A stretch of 64,000 nt of DNA, taken from contig NZ_JAMZGF010000013.1 in assembly GCF_024158915.1 (NCBI RefSeq), positions 1 through 64,000 on the forward strand. Reading direction: 5' to 3'. Position numbers and translations under genes: made by a program. Source of the stretch: Chryseobacterium sp. S0630. GTDB taxonomy: Bacteria > Bacteroidota > Bacteroidia > Flavobacteriales > Weeksellaceae. Position 1 is the first letter of the stretch. Every line of letters starts with the position of its first letter. Under the pieces are notes generated by a model. That model was not told where the DNA came from and made no database searches. It saw only the letters and a list, made by a program, of their open reading frames with translations. Of the stretch, positions 23,986 through 34,119 are shown piece after piece.

Positions 23986-26976
23986 ATGAGAGTTTGGGCA
24001 TTAATTTTTGCTTGTATCTATCTAAACATTTCCGGGCAGCACTATACATCTACGTGGTACAACATAGATAACGGGCTTCCCCAAAGCAGTGCAAAGGCCA
24101 TTGTCAAAGACAAATATGGCTTCATCTGGATTTCTACTGAAAACGGGCTGGTACGGTATGACGGGAGTTCTTTCATTACCTTTAATAACTTCAGGGTAAA
24201 TAATCTTCATTTTGGCGAATTCATAGGAGATCCTTGCCTTGACAGCATCACCGTTCTTAATAATTTCCAGGAAAACAAAATCATTATCAGAAACAGGTTT
24301 CCAAAGCTGGCAAGCCTTACTAAAGGTGATAAAATGACCTATTCTAATGGTACTGATATACTACACCGCATTGCCAATAATATCATTACATCGGATTTCT
24401 ATAATGACATCCAATATTTTATTCAGCTTAGAAATTCTGTTTATCATTTTACAGAAAAGAATGCCATCATCTACAAGGAAGGAAAAAAAGAAATAAAAAT
24501 TGCTTTTCCTTTTACCAATAAAGACCTGAACTACATTTTTGTACTGAATAATCACCTGTTCGTCAATGATCTGAAAAAAAGAAAAACCTACTCTATCTAC
24601 AAGGGACATCTTTCTGTTTCTGATAAACCTACACTTTTTAATCATCCTGACACTAAAATCTATTGGCAACAGATTACCAATCAGACTTTTATTATCAATC
24701 ATGACAATATTTACCTTTTAGAAGGGAATGAAAAGGATCTCCGTTTGAAATTTCTTGTCAATTTTGAAGAAATCGGTAATCACTCATATTGCTCCATGTA
24801 CTATGATGAGAGTTTCAACAAATTGTATCTGGGAACTCTCAATAATGGATTGAATGTGCTGCAGCTTTCCAATTTCTATGTTTCAAGGAAAGAGGCCGAT
24901 TTTTCCAGTAATGTATATTTTGCATCCCTTCCTTTCAGCCAAAATACGATTATTGCCGAGGACGGAACAGAATTCGGACGAAATGGGATTGTAAAAAACC
25001 ATCTATTCGGAAACAATGACGATTATCTGATGATGTATGACCATTCCGGAAATATTCTGATCAGAAAACGAAACAGCATTATCAGGTTTTATAAAAATTC
25101 CGGATATAAAAAGAAGGATTCAACTTTTGTTAAAAAAGGGCTTGAAACGTTTATGAAAAGCGGAAACCTTTATGGAACTACCTTTACAGATCTTTCCGGA
25201 ACTCAGCTTCATCTTTACAGAAAAGATATATTTAAACAACCGGACTTCACCTATACTTTCAAAAGTTTTGTCAATATTTTTTATCAATACAATGAGAATG
25301 AAATTCTGACAGGAAACAGTGACGGACTTTATTCTATCACACTTGGCAGCAATACCATAACTCCGTTAATCAAAAACATCCATGTAAAAAGTATTATCAG
25401 AACAAAGGATAATCTGATATGGATTACTACGAATAAAAACGGATTCTATCTTTTCAGGAATCACAAGCTTACCAAGATGCCAAACGACGTGAACGATTAT
25501 CTTCAGTCGGCTCATTATATTCTTGAAGATCAGAAAGGATATTATTGGATTTCTTCGAATAACGGAATGTTTAAAGTCGCTAAGAAACAATTACTGCAGT
25601 ATGCGGAAGGCAAAAAATCTCCGGTTTTTTATTATCGTTTCACCAAAAAAGACGGTTTTCTGACCAATGAATTTAATGGAAGCTCAGGACCTAACGCTTA
25701 CGCTCTTCAGAACGGGGATTTTGTATTTCCTTCAATGGACGGCTTTGTATTTTTCAATCCGGAAAGTATTCAGACTTATTATCCGGGAAGAAATAAAATT
25801 TACATTGAACGGGTAAAAATAGGAAATTCTGAGCCTCAGTATTTTCATCAGATCCTTGATTTGAAAAATGATTACAAAACAGCGGACGTCTTTATTGATA
25901 TTCCTTATTTTTCCAATCCTGAAAACCTTTATATTGAAGCAAAAATATCCGGAAAAGAAAACACTGAATGGGAAAAGATTGCCACAGGAAAAGAATTAAA
26001 GTACACCATCAGCAACCTTCCTCCAGGAGATTACACCCTGAGTGTAAGAGTATTGATTTCTGCTGACGGGAAATATGAAGAAAAGGCAATACATTTTAAA
26101 ATCCAGCCTCTTTTTTATCAGACCTTGCTTTTCAGGGTGTCTGCGTCCATTATTATCCTTATTATCATCATCATTATTGTTCAGTTAACCACTAATTTTC
26201 TAAGGATAAAAAATAAAGCTTTAAAACAGATTGTTCATAATAAAAACTCTGAACTGAAGGAAACCTCCCTTCACCTGGAGGTCGTAAAAAACAACCTGCA
26301 GAAAGAAACGGAATATCAGAAGAAACTGGTGGAAACGATCAGCCATGACATTACCACTCCGATCAGATTTATTGCCATGCTTTCTCAGAAACTGCATGAA
26401 TCTGATGATGTGGAACTTCAGAAAAAGTACTTTGACAGTATTTATAAATCTTCCGAACAGCTGTATCAGTTTACCCTGAATTTGAAAGAGTACACTGAAC
26501 TTTATAAGGCTGAAAATATTTTTGAAGAAAAGGAATATCCCATCAACAGAATTCTGGAAATCAAGAATAAATTATTCTGTGAAATTGCAAAAGAAAAAGG
26601 GACTACAATTACCAATCTTACTGAAAGTATTATATTTTCTAAGGTAAATGAAAGTATCTTAACCGCTATTATTCATAACATCCTTGATAATGCGGTGAAA
26701 AACACCTTTGAAGGGAATATAACCCTTACTATTACCGAAAATCCACAACAATCCACCATACTCATTACTGATACAGGAACAGGAATGTCTGAAGAACAGA
26801 TTTCTATTTATATGAACCTGTTCAGAAATCCAAAACTGGAAACCCCCAGCTTTAAAGGGAAAGGATTAGGTCTGCATATGGTTATCCATCTGGTAAAAAA
26901 GATCAATGCTGAAATGAACTTCAGGCAAAACCATCCTAAAGGAACTGTTGTGGAAATAACACTCAAAAAAAACTAA
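23986..26976 (+). CDS. Two-component sensor kinase with propeller and Y_Y_Y periplasmic domain
   Basis: 996 residues. An N-terminal signal (1-18) is followed by two-component-regulator propeller repeats (YNIDNGLPQSSAKAIVKDKY, GFIWISTENGLVRYDG and further WI-motifs), then a Y_Y_Y-like beta domain (about 620-700), one membrane span (714-736), a coiled coil and a HisKA domain with His787 (SHDITTPIRF). A HATPase lies at about 900-990 with N (HNILDNAVKN), G1 (DTGTGMS) and G2 (GKGLGLHM) boxes. It lacks the receiver and AraC domains of hybrid kinases and pairs with the NarL-type regulator 5 bp downstream. It probably senses an envelope or glycan signal. Confidence 0.93.
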   Translation: MRVWALIFACIYLNISGQHYTSTWYNIDNGLPQSSAKAIVKDKYGFIWISTENGLVRYDGSSFITFNNFRVNNLHFGEFIGDPCLDSITVLNNFQENKIIIRNRFPKLASLTKGDKMTYSNGTDILHRIANNIITSDFYNDIQYFIQLRNSVYHFTEKNAIIYKEGKKEIKIAFPFTNKDLNYIFVLNNHLFVNDLKKRKTYSIYKGHLSVSDKPTLFNHPDTKIYWQQITNQTFIINHDNIYLLEGNEKDLRLKFLVNFEEIGNHSYCSMYYDESFNKLYLGTLNNGLNVLQLSNFYVSRKEADFSSNVYFASLPFSQNTIIAEDGTEFGRNGIVKNHLFGNNDDYLMMYDHSGNILIRKRNSIIRFYKNSGYKKKDSTFVKKGLETFMKSGNLYGTTFTDLSGTQLHLYRKDIFKQPDFTYTFKSFVNIFYQYNENEILTGNSDGLYSITLGSNTITPLIKNIHVKSIIRTKDNLIWITTNKNGFYLFRNHKLTKMPNDVNDYLQSAHYILEDQKGYYWISSNNGMFKVAKKQLLQYAEGKKSPVFYYRFTKKDGFLTNEFNGSSGPNAYALQNGDFVFPSMDGFVFFNPESIQTYYPGRNKIYIERVKIGNSEPQYFHQILDLKNDYKTADVFIDIPYFSNPENLYIEAKISGKENTEWEKIATGKELKYTISNLPPGDYTLSVRVLISADGKYEEKAIHFKIQPLFYQTLLFRVSASIIILIIIIIIVQLTTNFLRIKNKALKQIVHNKNSELKETSLHLEVVKNNLQKETEYQKKLVETISHDITTPIRFIAMLSQKLHESDDVELQKKYFDSIYKSSEQLYQFTLNLKEYTELYKAENIFEEKEYPINRILEIKNKLFCEIAKEKGTTITNLTESIIFSKVNESILTAIIHNILDNAVKNTFEGNITLTITENPQQSTILITDTGTGMSEEQISIYMNLFRNPKLETPSFKGKGLGLHMVIHLVKKINAEMNFRQNHPKGTVVEITLKKN

Positions 26977-26981
26977 TCTTT

Positions 26982-27593
26982 ATGAATGAAAGAATTTTAA
27001 TTGCTGATGATCATTATGTGGTAAGAGCAGGAACCTCTCTGGTTCTTGAAACAGCTTATCCGGGACTGAATATAGATTTTGCGGAAAATTATGATCAGGT
27101 GAAAAAGAAACTGGAAGATCAGCGGTATGACCTTATTATTTTAGATATTGATATGCCGGGAACTCAGTATAAAAAAATGGTTCCGGAGCTTAAAGATATA
27201 CAGAATGACCTTAAAATTCTCATATTCTCAGGATATGACAAAGATGTAGCCATCCAATATATCAGAGAAGGAGCTGAAGGCTATCTGAATAAACAAAGCA
27301 GTGAAGAGGAAATTAAAAATGCTGTGAAAACAGTAATTGAAAAGGGATATTTCTACCCTGCAGAGCTGATTGGTCTTATTATTCAAAACAAAAGAAATAA
27401 TCCTGTAGAAAAGTTATCATCCAGGGAATACGAAATCTTCAAACTTCTGGCGGATGGTAATGGCAATCTGGAAATTGCCAACAGACTCAATATTCAGATG
27501 TCTACAGTGAGTACTTATAAAAAAAGGATTTTTCAAAAGCTTAATGTTGGAAATATTGCAGAACTGATCAAAGTCTATGAAATGATGCATTAA
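26982..27593 (+). CDS. NarL/LuxR-type response regulator
   Basis: 203 residues. The receiver domain has the acidic pair Asp9/Asp10 (LIADDHYVV), the phosphoacceptor Asp55 (LIILDIDMPG) and a switch Ser in LIFSGYDK. The C-terminal helix-turn-helix is LSSREYEIFKLLADG with VSTYKKRIFQKLNV. It begins 5 bp after the sensor kinase gene, so it is the partner of that kinase. Targets are not known; the divergent-looking exported protein at 27729 is in the opposite direction and cannot be assumed. Confidence 0.92.
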   Translation: MNERILIADDHYVVRAGTSLVLETAYPGLNIDFAENYDQVKKKLEDQRYDLIILDIDMPGTQYKKMVPELKDIQNDLKILIFSGYDKDVAIQYIREGAEGYLNKQSSEEEIKNAVKTVIEKGYFYPAELIGLIIQNKRNNPVEKLSSREYEIFKLLADGNGNLEIANRLNIQMSTVSTYKKRIFQKLNVGNIAELIKVYEMMH

Positions 27594-27599
27594 GAAAAC

Positions 27600-27629
27600 G
27601 GGGCCGGAATTTCAAATGGTTCCGGCCCC
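27600..27629. terminator. Strong hairpin between convergent genes
   Basis: GGGGCCGGAA pairs perfectly with TTCCGGCCCC around ten bases. A T-run follows on the minus strand and a weaker one on the other side, so it may stop both genes. Confidence 0.65.
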
Positions 27630-27728
27630 AGAAAAAACACAAATCTCATTAGATTTTTAAACAGCTAACCCATTGATTTTGTATAATTTCATAGGATCAT
27701 TGTATTTTTAGAATCTTCAGGCAACAAA

Positions 27729-28574
27729 TTAATACAGTCTCTGTACAGAGAGAAACAGTTCTCTGGTGTTGTCAGAAGTATTGGAATCTGTGGTTGTAGC
27801 ATCACTGCTTCCGGTTGTAGACTTATTATCTACACGGAATGCATAATACACTCTGTACCACCTTGGTTCCGGTTCCTGTATGGTAATATCAAATGTTACA
27901 GTCTCATTATGAGTCTGAGTAAGATAAACACCATCATCAAACTGCCTGTAAGCACCTGGTGATAATTTAATATTTCCGTTGTCAGAATCACCGGTATGGG
28001 TAGACATTTCTGAGACCCATATTTTCACATCTGAAGTTCCTACATTATAAAGTCTCGGATTAAAAGTGGTAGCCGCTCCAGTTCCTGCTGAACTACTGTT
28101 AAATTGCGCATCCAGTCTTAGGAAACCTCCCAGAACAGGAAGATCAGTAAGATAGGTACTGGCTAACGTGGCAGCTCCGGAAGTGCCTGCAGGAATGCTT
28201 CCATGATAGTAGATCAGATCTCCAATGGTAATGTCATCATCTTTTCCTCCGAAAGCAAACTTCCAGGTTGTTCCGTTGAACATGTAATAACCGGCTTTAT
28301 CTACTTTTGCCGTTTTTACTGAAGGGGCAGTTACAGCCTGAGTTACATAGACCAAAGCTCCGGTTTGAGCCGCTAAATAGACATCGTCTTTAGCTCTTAA
28401 CTGGTCTCCTGTCATTCTGGGAGCCATTACACCATCAGGTACGGTAGTCACGTCAGGTTTTCCTTCCACATGTAATGTTACTTTAGGAGAATCTGTATTG
28501 ATGCCTACCTGGGAATATGCAGCTATTGAAAAACACATCATTATGCTGGCAAGAGGTAATTTTATTTTTTTCAT
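27729..28574 (-). CDS. Exported QVGIN-type surface protein, unknown function
   Basis: 281 residues. A signal peptide (1 to about 21) leads into QVGINTDSPKVTLHVEG, the N-terminal phrase typical of many Chryseobacterium surface or fibre-like proteins. The middle has TGALVYVTQAV and a Gly/Thr/Ser-rich beta segment, and the end has FRVDN with repeated Thr/Ser/Asp. It probably assembles outside the cell or is exported by the type IX system, but the classical C-terminal T9SS domain is not obvious. Its 5' leader seems long (about 100 bases). Confidence 0.7.
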   Translation of the reverse strand: MKKIKLPLASIMMCFSIAAYSQVGINTDSPKVTLHVEGKPDVTTVPDGVMAPRMTGDQLRAKDDVYLAAQTGALVYVTQAVTAPSVKTAKVDKAGYYMFNGTTWKFAFGGKDDDITIGDLIYYHGSIPAGTSGAATLASTYLTDLPVLGGFLRLDAQFNSSSAGTGAATTFNPRLYNVGTSDVKIWVSEMSTHTGDSDNGNIKLSPGAYRQFDDGVYLTQTHNETVTFDITIQEPEPRWYRVYYAFRVDNKSTTGSSDATTTDSNTSDNTRELFLSVQRLY

Positions 28575-28678
28575 TTTAGTATATTTGTTTAAAAATTATT
28601 TGATTTATTTAAAAATTGAATAAATCATTTAAGGTCAATTGATAGATCATCAATCAGCCTTTGTTGAGCTAGCTGGTG

Positions 28679-28686
28679 CAAAGTTA
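28679..28686 (-). promoter_or_regulatory. -7 box of the surface protein gene
   Basis: TAACTTTG on the minus strand fits TAnnTTTG, with TTTG about 15 bases upstream. The start codon would be about 100 bases downstream, so an untranslated leader is likely. Confidence 0.45.
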
Positions 28687-28845
28687 TCGGCATTGATAAA
28701 TCAAATTCATGAATAATCAATGAAAAACCGGAAACGGCTCAACAAAACACAAATAACTAGTAATCAATAATTTAACACAGTCATTTTCTAACATCTGACT
28801 GGAGTAAAATATATTGGAATGATTTAAAATTATCTGTTACCACAA

Positions 28846-29802
28846 ATGACCACTGAAAAAGACATAAAAATTGAACACTACAAAAGACAGCTCGTTTATT
28901 ATTATAACATTCTGATGTCTGTCATTCTTGCTGTATTTGGTTTGATATACACCTTTATCATTCCGGATAAAATAATGGCCTGGTATCTTTTTGGTGGACT
29001 TTTTTTAATGGTCTATACGTATCTGATTGTACGCAAAACCTACTCGGTGAATGTCATGGTACATTCCTACATCATTATTGCTACTCTTTATAATTTCTAC
29101 ATCATGCTTGCTTTCTGGAACAATTCTATCGCAAGTTTTGTGTGGCTTATCCCGATTCCGCTTGCTGCCTACGTTTTCTTCCAAAGAAAGTATGTCTTTA
29201 TTTACAGCATGTTTGTTTTAGTGAATATTATTGCGGGATACCTTATTTCCAAAACCTTCAGCTTTAAATTCCCGATACACAGACCTGAAGACGTGAGAGT
29301 TACTGATACCATTCTTATGATGTCCAATGTGGCAGTAATATCACTTCTGCTCTATTTTAAGGATAAAATAAAACGTGTTGAAATTTACCATGAAATTGAA
29401 GAAAAAAATGTACATACAGTAATTCAGCCAGTTTCGGTGACAGAGAAAGCGCCCTTTGCAGATGAATTGTTTGAAAAAATTGAGCATGTCATGAGAGAAA
29501 AACAGCTGTATAAAGATGTCAATTTTAATATTTCAAAACTTTCTACAGAAATGGATATTAACAGCAGTTATATTTCAAAATCAATTCGTGCAAAAGGATA
29601 TCCCAATTTCAATAATTACCTGAATATGCACAGAATTGAGTGTGTAAAAAGGTTGCTGAATGAAAATGATATTGAAAAAGTTACCCTTATGTATATTTAC
29701 ACAGAGGCTGGTTTCTCTAATCAGTCTACCTTCAACAGGGTTTTCAAACAGATGGAGAACATTACTCCTTCAGAATACATTAGCGGTCTGCAATTTCATT
29801 GA
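28846..29802 (+). CDS. Membrane-anchored AraC-family regulator
   Basis: 318 residues. Six hydrophobic segments occupy about residues 15-185 (for example YYNILMSVILAVFGLIYTF and IASFVWLIPIPLAAYVFF). The C-terminus (220-318) has the AraC double helix-turn-helix (INSSYISKSIRAKGYPNFNN, FSNQSTFNRVFKQMENITPS). DNA binding from the membrane is typical of this group. It sits divergent from the QVGIN protein with a 271-bp gap between, making that gene a possible target. Confidence 0.85.
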   Translation: MTTEKDIKIEHYKRQLVYYYNILMSVILAVFGLIYTFIIPDKIMAWYLFGGLFLMVYTYLIVRKTYSVNVMVHSYIIIATLYNFYIMLAFWNNSIASFVWLIPIPLAAYVFFQRKYVFIYSMFVLVNIIAGYLISKTFSFKFPIHRPEDVRVTDTILMMSNVAVISLLLYFKDKIKRVEIYHEIEEKNVHTVIQPVSVTEKAPFADELFEKIEHVMREKQLYKDVNFNISKLSTEMDINSSYISKSIRAKGYPNFNNYLNMHRIECVKRLLNENDIEKVTLMYIYTEAGFSNQSTFNRVFKQMENITPSEYISGLQFH

Positions 29803-29903
29803 TTTGTTTCACCAATCAATATCATTGAGATAATGATTTTTAAATTCGGAAAATAATCAGGAAATTTACAGAACTTAATTTTTCTGTCAAACCACTGCAT
29901 TTA

Positions 29904-31118
29904 ATGCAAATCATAATGAATTCATCTGAAAAAGCTCTTCAGGGAAGCCAACGTCTCCGATATATAAAACTTTGTATATTCTTTTCCGGGCTGTCAGTTT
30001 TTGCACAGCTTTATCTTTTCCAGCCGATGCTGCCAATGGCTGCTGAACAGTTTGGAGTGTCTGTAGGTGATACTTCCCTGCTGGTATCATCATCCACAAT
30101 AGGTATGGCATTGGGGTTATTGTTTTTTGCTTTTAAAGCTGACAGTTATTCCAGAAAAAATCTGATGGTTTTTTCATTGATTTCATCTGCCATTCTCACC
30201 ATTATTTCTACCTGGATTCCGAGTTTAAGCCTCCTGATTGCCATCGGAGTATTGAAAGGTTTTGTTGTTTCCGGAGTATCCGCAGTTGCTCTTGCCTATC
30301 TTACAGAGGAAGTAAGTGCTTTGGCAGTACCGGCAGCCATCAGCATGTACCTGAGTGGGAATACAATCGGTGGGATGAGTGGAAGAATAATGGCTACTTT
30401 GTTTGCAGGAGAATTCGGATGGCGTAATGCTGTTCTTCTGATTGGCGTAGAAAGTTTTATTCTGGGAGCTGTATTCTGGAAACTGTTTCCGGAGTCAAAA
30501 TTTTTCAATCCACAGAAAACGGATTATCACCTCAAGGTAAAACAGATGAAATTTTTCCTTACCAATCCTTATATGCTTCGTTTATATTTTACTGCGGCAT
30601 TACTGATGGGCGTTTTCGTGAGTGTTTATAATTATCTGACATTCAGATTAGAGGCAAAACCATTTTCATTAAGCCACTTTATCATTGCCTTTATCTTTCT
30701 GATGTATATTTTTGGAGTTTTCGGGACGATGATCGCAGGTCGCCTTTCAAGAAGGTTTCCCATGAATAATATTCTTAAAGCATCTATCCTGTCTATGATT
30801 ATCGGTGCTGCTTTATTGCTGTCTGAAAATATTTATATCCTTATTTTTGGACTCGGGCTTTTTACTTTATCATTTTTTGCAGCACATACTATGGCCAGCC
30901 AGATGACTGCTTTGTATGCCAAACGTGGAAAATCATCAGCTACTTCTATTTACTGGCTGTTTTATTATTTTGGTTCAAGTATTCTGGGAAGTGGTACCGG
31001 CTATCTTCTTCATGCTTATTCCTGGAATGTCTTCATAGGAGTTCTTATGATATCCGTTATTATCGCTCTTCTTCTGACAACTTTTAATACCACTCCAAAA
31101 TCAAGAGTAAAAAACTAG
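29904..31118 (+). CDS. MFS transporter
   Basis: 404 residues with about 12 membrane segments, as for drug or sugar efflux members of the major facilitator superfamily. Typical features are the N-terminal LYLFQPMLPMAAEQFGVSVG block, an ALGLLFFAFKADSYSRKNL motif A (the second-to-third helix loop), and the long hydrophobic helices in the C-terminal half. The substrate is not visible. The start may be the downstream Met at 29916. It follows the AraC regulator by about 100 bp, which may control it. Confidence 0.85.
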   Translation: MQIIMNSSEKALQGSQRLRYIKLCIFFSGLSVFAQLYLFQPMLPMAAEQFGVSVGDTSLLVSSSTIGMALGLLFFAFKADSYSRKNLMVFSLISSAILTIISTWIPSLSLLIAIGVLKGFVVSGVSAVALAYLTEEVSALAVPAAISMYLSGNTIGGMSGRIMATLFAGEFGWRNAVLLIGVESFILGAVFWKLFPESKFFNPQKTDYHLKVKQMKFFLTNPYMLRLYFTAALLMGVFVSVYNYLTFRLEAKPFSLSHFIIAFIFLMYIFGVFGTMIAGRLSRRFPMNNILKASILSMIIGAALLLSENIYILIFGLGLFTLSFFAAHTMASQMTALYAKRGKSSATSIYWLFYYFGSSILGSGTGYLLHAYSWNVFIGVLMISVIIALLLTTFNTTPKSRVKN

Positions 31119-31315
31119 TACCACATACATACCACATCCTGTTTTTCACGGAAAGCTGATAATTCGCTTATGAGTGTACTATTTTAACATATCATTAATT
31201 TTTTATAGTAAAAATTTAACCTAATCTTCACCAAAACAAGGCTTAACAATACAATGCCGGGCATACTATTTGCTGTTTATCTGAGACCATATCATCAACT
31301 AAAATTCAAAATATT

Positions 31316-31729
31316 ATGAACGTAGCAGATCTAAAAATCAAGAACTTGGTCGAGTACAAAAATCAGATTTATACCATCACTGAGATCTTTCACAATGTTG
31401 AGCAGGCTTATTTTGTTAAAATTGAAAATGATATTCAGAGTATTTCAGTTCCGGCAGACTCTATCAAGCCTATTAAGATCACTGAAGAATGGCTTGAAAA
31501 ACTAGGATTCTCAAGAACATACAGTTCTGAACAGAGCATCCGGTATGAAAGGCCGGAATCCTTTATAAAATACGATATAGACCTGAGTTCCAGAAAAATA
31601 CTGGAAGGGCTGAAAATATACGGGAACGCCATAAAGTGTAAATACATCCATGAGTTTCAGAATATTTTCTCAAGCTTATTCGGAAAGGAAACTGTTTTAC
31701 ATTATGGTTATTTGAAAACAGAATCGTAG
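31316..31729 (+). CDS. Conserved hypothetical protein with C-terminal EVHQL-type motif
   Basis: 137 residues, no signal or membrane segment. The first half is a small beta domain (VEYKNQIYTITEIFHN), and the end KCKYIHEFQNIFSSLFGKE resembles a C-terminal phrase common in Bacteroidetes hypothetical proteins, some of them phage- or IS-linked. No function is known to me. Isolated gene between the MFS gene and the Crp-like gene, followed by a long hairpin. Confidence 0.6.
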   Translation: MNVADLKIKNLVEYKNQIYTITEIFHNVEQAYFVKIENDIQSISVPADSIKPIKITEEWLEKLGFSRTYSSEQSIRYERPESFIKYDIDLSSRKILEGLKIYGNAIKCKYIHEFQNIFSSLFGKETVLHYGYLKTES

Positions 31730-31749
31730 TTAAATAGTTCTTAGTTGAG

Positions 31750-31784
31750 GAAGACCACAATTTAGCCCGTAAATTGTGGTCTTC
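31750..31784 (+). terminator. Hairpin after the hypothetical gene
   Basis: GAAGACCACAATTT pairs perfectly (14 bp) with AAATTGTGGTCTTC around AGCCCGT. The T-run after it is weak. Confidence 0.55.
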
Positions 31785-31873
31785 TTATGTATAACAGCTT
31801 CATGTAAGTAAGTCCTGATAATTTAATATTTACGTAAATTTGTCCCCGTACACTATCAGTACAAGACTTCAAA

Positions 31874-32473
31874 ATGGATACAGATATAATACTTTCGCAA
31901 CTCATAGAACACTTTAAGGAAATTGTCTCTTTAGAAGAGAAAGATATTCACTGTATCCTGTCCAAATTAGAAATCACACAGCTTAAAAAGAAAGATTATC
32001 TGCTTCGTGAAGGGCAGGTATCCAGACATATGCGTTTCATTGCACAGGGAAGTCTGTATGCGTATCACATTGACGAAAAAGGAAAAGAGAATACCACCCA
32101 GCTAGGCATTGAAAACTGGTGGGTAAATGATCTTTACAGCTATCTGAGTGAGCTGCCTTCAAGAATGTTTATTCAGGCCAATGAAGATACGATCATCATC
32201 CAGATCAGTAAAAGTAATCTGGAATTACTGTACAAAGAAGTTCCGGCTATCTCAGAATTCTGGCGCCTGAAAATGCAGTCTGCCTATGTTACTTTACAGG
32301 AAAGAACGTTTGAACACTCCCGCGTTGATGCCTACACCAAATACAGAACATTTGTTACTACCTATCGTAATATCGAGCAGCGTTTCCCTCAATACATGAT
32401 CGCTTCCTACCTTGGAATAACGGTAGAATATCTGAGTTATCTGAGAAAAAAACACCTGTCTGACGTTTCTTAA
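31874..32473 (+). CDS. Crp/Fnr family regulator
   Basis: 199 residues. The N-terminal part is a cNMP-binding-like beta barrel (KKKDYLLREGQVSRHMRFIAQGSLYAYHIDEKG) and the C-terminus a winged helix region (YMIASYLGITVEYLSYLRKK). Such single-domain-pair regulators are common in Bacteroidetes, responding to redox or cAMP-like signals, but the ligand pocket residues are not diagnostic. It is followed by the outer membrane protein and DoxX genes, read in the same direction; a small regulated module is likely. Confidence 0.87.
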   Translation: MDTDIILSQLIEHFKEIVSLEEKDIHCILSKLEITQLKKKDYLLREGQVSRHMRFIAQGSLYAYHIDEKGKENTTQLGIENWWVNDLYSYLSELPSRMFIQANEDTIIIQISKSNLELLYKEVPAISEFWRLKMQSAYVTLQERTFEHSRVDAYTKYRTFVTTYRNIEQRFPQYMIASYLGITVEYLSYLRKKHLSDVS

Positions 32474-32538
32474 GATTTCTTAAGTTTATTCCCCTCCAGC
32501 CCGAATAATTTTGCTCTCAGAAATTTAATGAGTGAAAT

Positions 32539-33159
32539 ATGAAGGCAAAAATTATCGCTATAACAGCTCTGGTATCAGCTTCCCTGAATCTGAATGCACA
32601 GAAACTTTCCTATACCCCTGATCTTGTTTTAGGACATCGCTCCTATACTTATATGCACAATATCAATTATCAGCTGAATGAACGGTTGAAATTGAACAAT
32701 CTAACGCTATTTGATACGGAATATACCAAAGACAAGGAAAATATATTCTTCATCAGAAATACCCTCTCGTATAATCTTACCAAAAGATTGAGTGCCAATG
32801 CTGCATTTGGAATGAAAAACCCGGGAGCATTTTTCAGTGCTTACCTGCAGTATAAGATTATCCAACCCTCCTATTCTCTCTCCTATTCTATAGGAACTAC
32901 GTATCAGAAAGGATTTTCCCTGGAACAATCTATATCATTTGAGTACACCCCTTATCTGACAGAAAATTTCAAAGGATATTTCAGTGTACTCGCTATTGGG
33001 AATATTGATGACAGCGGATATCCCAGAGGGTTACAGTTTATCAGACTGGGCGTAAAACAGAATAAAATGATGTATGGACTGGCTTCCAATTTCGACCAGT
33101 TTAATAATGCCAAAAAGACCCTGGAAAATATCGGGGCATTTGTAAAATATAACTTTTAA
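32539..33159 (+). CDS. Exported beta-rich protein, probably outer membrane
   Basis: 206 residues. A signal peptide (1-20, ending SLNLNAQ) is followed by alternating amphipathic strands with many Tyr and Asn, such as TKRLSANAAFGMKN and FSAYLQYKIIQPSYSLSYSI, and a terminal GAFVKYNF, a typical outer membrane barrel ending in Phe. No named family. It begins 65 bp after the Crp-type gene and 13 bp before DoxX, so a shared regulation is probable. Confidence 0.68.
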   Translation: MKAKIIAITALVSASLNLNAQKLSYTPDLVLGHRSYTYMHNINYQLNERLKLNNLTLFDTEYTKDKENIFFIRNTLSYNLTKRLSANAAFGMKNPGAFFSAYLQYKIIQPSYSLSYSIGTTYQKGFSLEQSISFEYTPYLTENFKGYFSVLAIGNIDDSGYPRGLQFIRLGVKQNKMMYGLASNFDQFNNAKKTLENIGAFVKYNF

Positions 33160-33172
33160 ATAATTATAAGAT

Positions 33173-33574
33173 ATGAAAAAGAACATTGATTTAGGACTAC
33201 TTATCACCAGAATAGCAATCGCATTTCCTATGTCGGTTTATGGAATCAGTAAACTGATCCACGGAGTTGGGTTTATTGAAGATATGATGACCATGCATGG
33301 CTTACCATCATTCTTTGCCTATGGTGTGTTTGCCGGAGAAATTATAGCTCCTGTATTGCTAATCATAGGATTCAGGGCTCGTCTTGCAGGGTTGATCTTT
33401 GCGGGCAATTGCTTCACTGCTACTATTCTGGCACAAACAGCCAATATTTTCAAACTTAATGAATTCGGAGGCTGGGCTTTGGAACTTCTTGTAATCTATA
33501 TGCTTGTAAGTTTAAGCTTTTTCTTTACCGGAGCAGGAAAATATGCAGTTTCTACCCAAAATAAATGGGATTAA
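33173..33574 (+). CDS. DoxX family membrane protein
   Basis: 133 residues with four membrane segments (about 10-28, 46-65, 72-90 and 105-123). The N-terminal LITRIAIAFPMSVYGISKL and the GFRARLAGLIFAGNCF block fit DoxX/YphA proteins, which take part in quinone or thiol redox at the inner membrane. It starts 13 bp after the outer membrane protein gene and is probably co-transcribed with it under the Crp-type regulator. Confidence 0.85.
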   Translation: MKKNIDLGLLITRIAIAFPMSVYGISKLIHGVGFIEDMMTMHGLPSFFAYGVFAGEIIAPVLLIIGFRARLAGLIFAGNCFTATILAQTANIFKLNEFGGWALELLVIYMLVSLSFFFTGAGKYAVSTQNKWD

Positions 33575-33739
33575 AATACTCAGAAATTTTCTATTCACTA
33601 TTGATAAATCAGAGTCTCAGGATTCTGGTTTATTTTTTTATTTTTACATTCAACTGAATTATTCTGATATTATTTTTTTGAGAATGTCCTCGTTATAAAA
33701 AATCGGTCGTCATGTATATGAATCAAAAAATTAAAAACA

Positions 33740-34081
33740 ATGAAAGAATTCTTATTAGTCTTTCGTGCAGACTACAAGTCTATGCCCAAGACATCACCGG
33801 AACAGATGCAGGCTAATACACAAAAATGGATGAACTGGATAGCAGGAATCGCTGCTCAGAATAAACTGGCTGACAAGGGAAACCGTTTAGAAAGCACCGG
33901 ACAAGTACTACAATCAGATGGAGTAATTTCCGATGGTCCGTATGCTGAGATTAAAGAATCCATCATGGGCTATACCATTATCAATGCAGAATCTCTTGAA
34001 AAAGCCACAGCTTTGTGTAAAGAATGCCCTATTCTGCTATTGGGTGGAAGTGTAGAAGTGAGAGAGATTAGTAAACTGTAA
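33740..34081 (+). CDS. YCII-related (DGPF) domain protein
   Basis: 113 residues. The DGPF domain is clear: N-terminal MKEFLLVFRADYK, then SDGPYAEIKESIMGYTIINA. It is small and cytosolic; a catalytic or regulatory role has not been shown for most members. It lies 38 bp before an ECF42 sigma factor. That pairing is the diagnostic gene context of the ECF42 group, in which the DGPF protein is the usual partner or target. Confidence 0.9.
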   Translation: MKEFLLVFRADYKSMPKTSPEQMQANTQKWMNWIAGIAAQNKLADKGNRLESTGQVLQSDGVISDGPYAEIKESIMGYTIINAESLEKATALCKECPILLLGGSVEVREISKL

Positions 34082-34119
34082 TATTAACATCAGAATTTGA
34101 TACAGCCTTTTCATAAGCC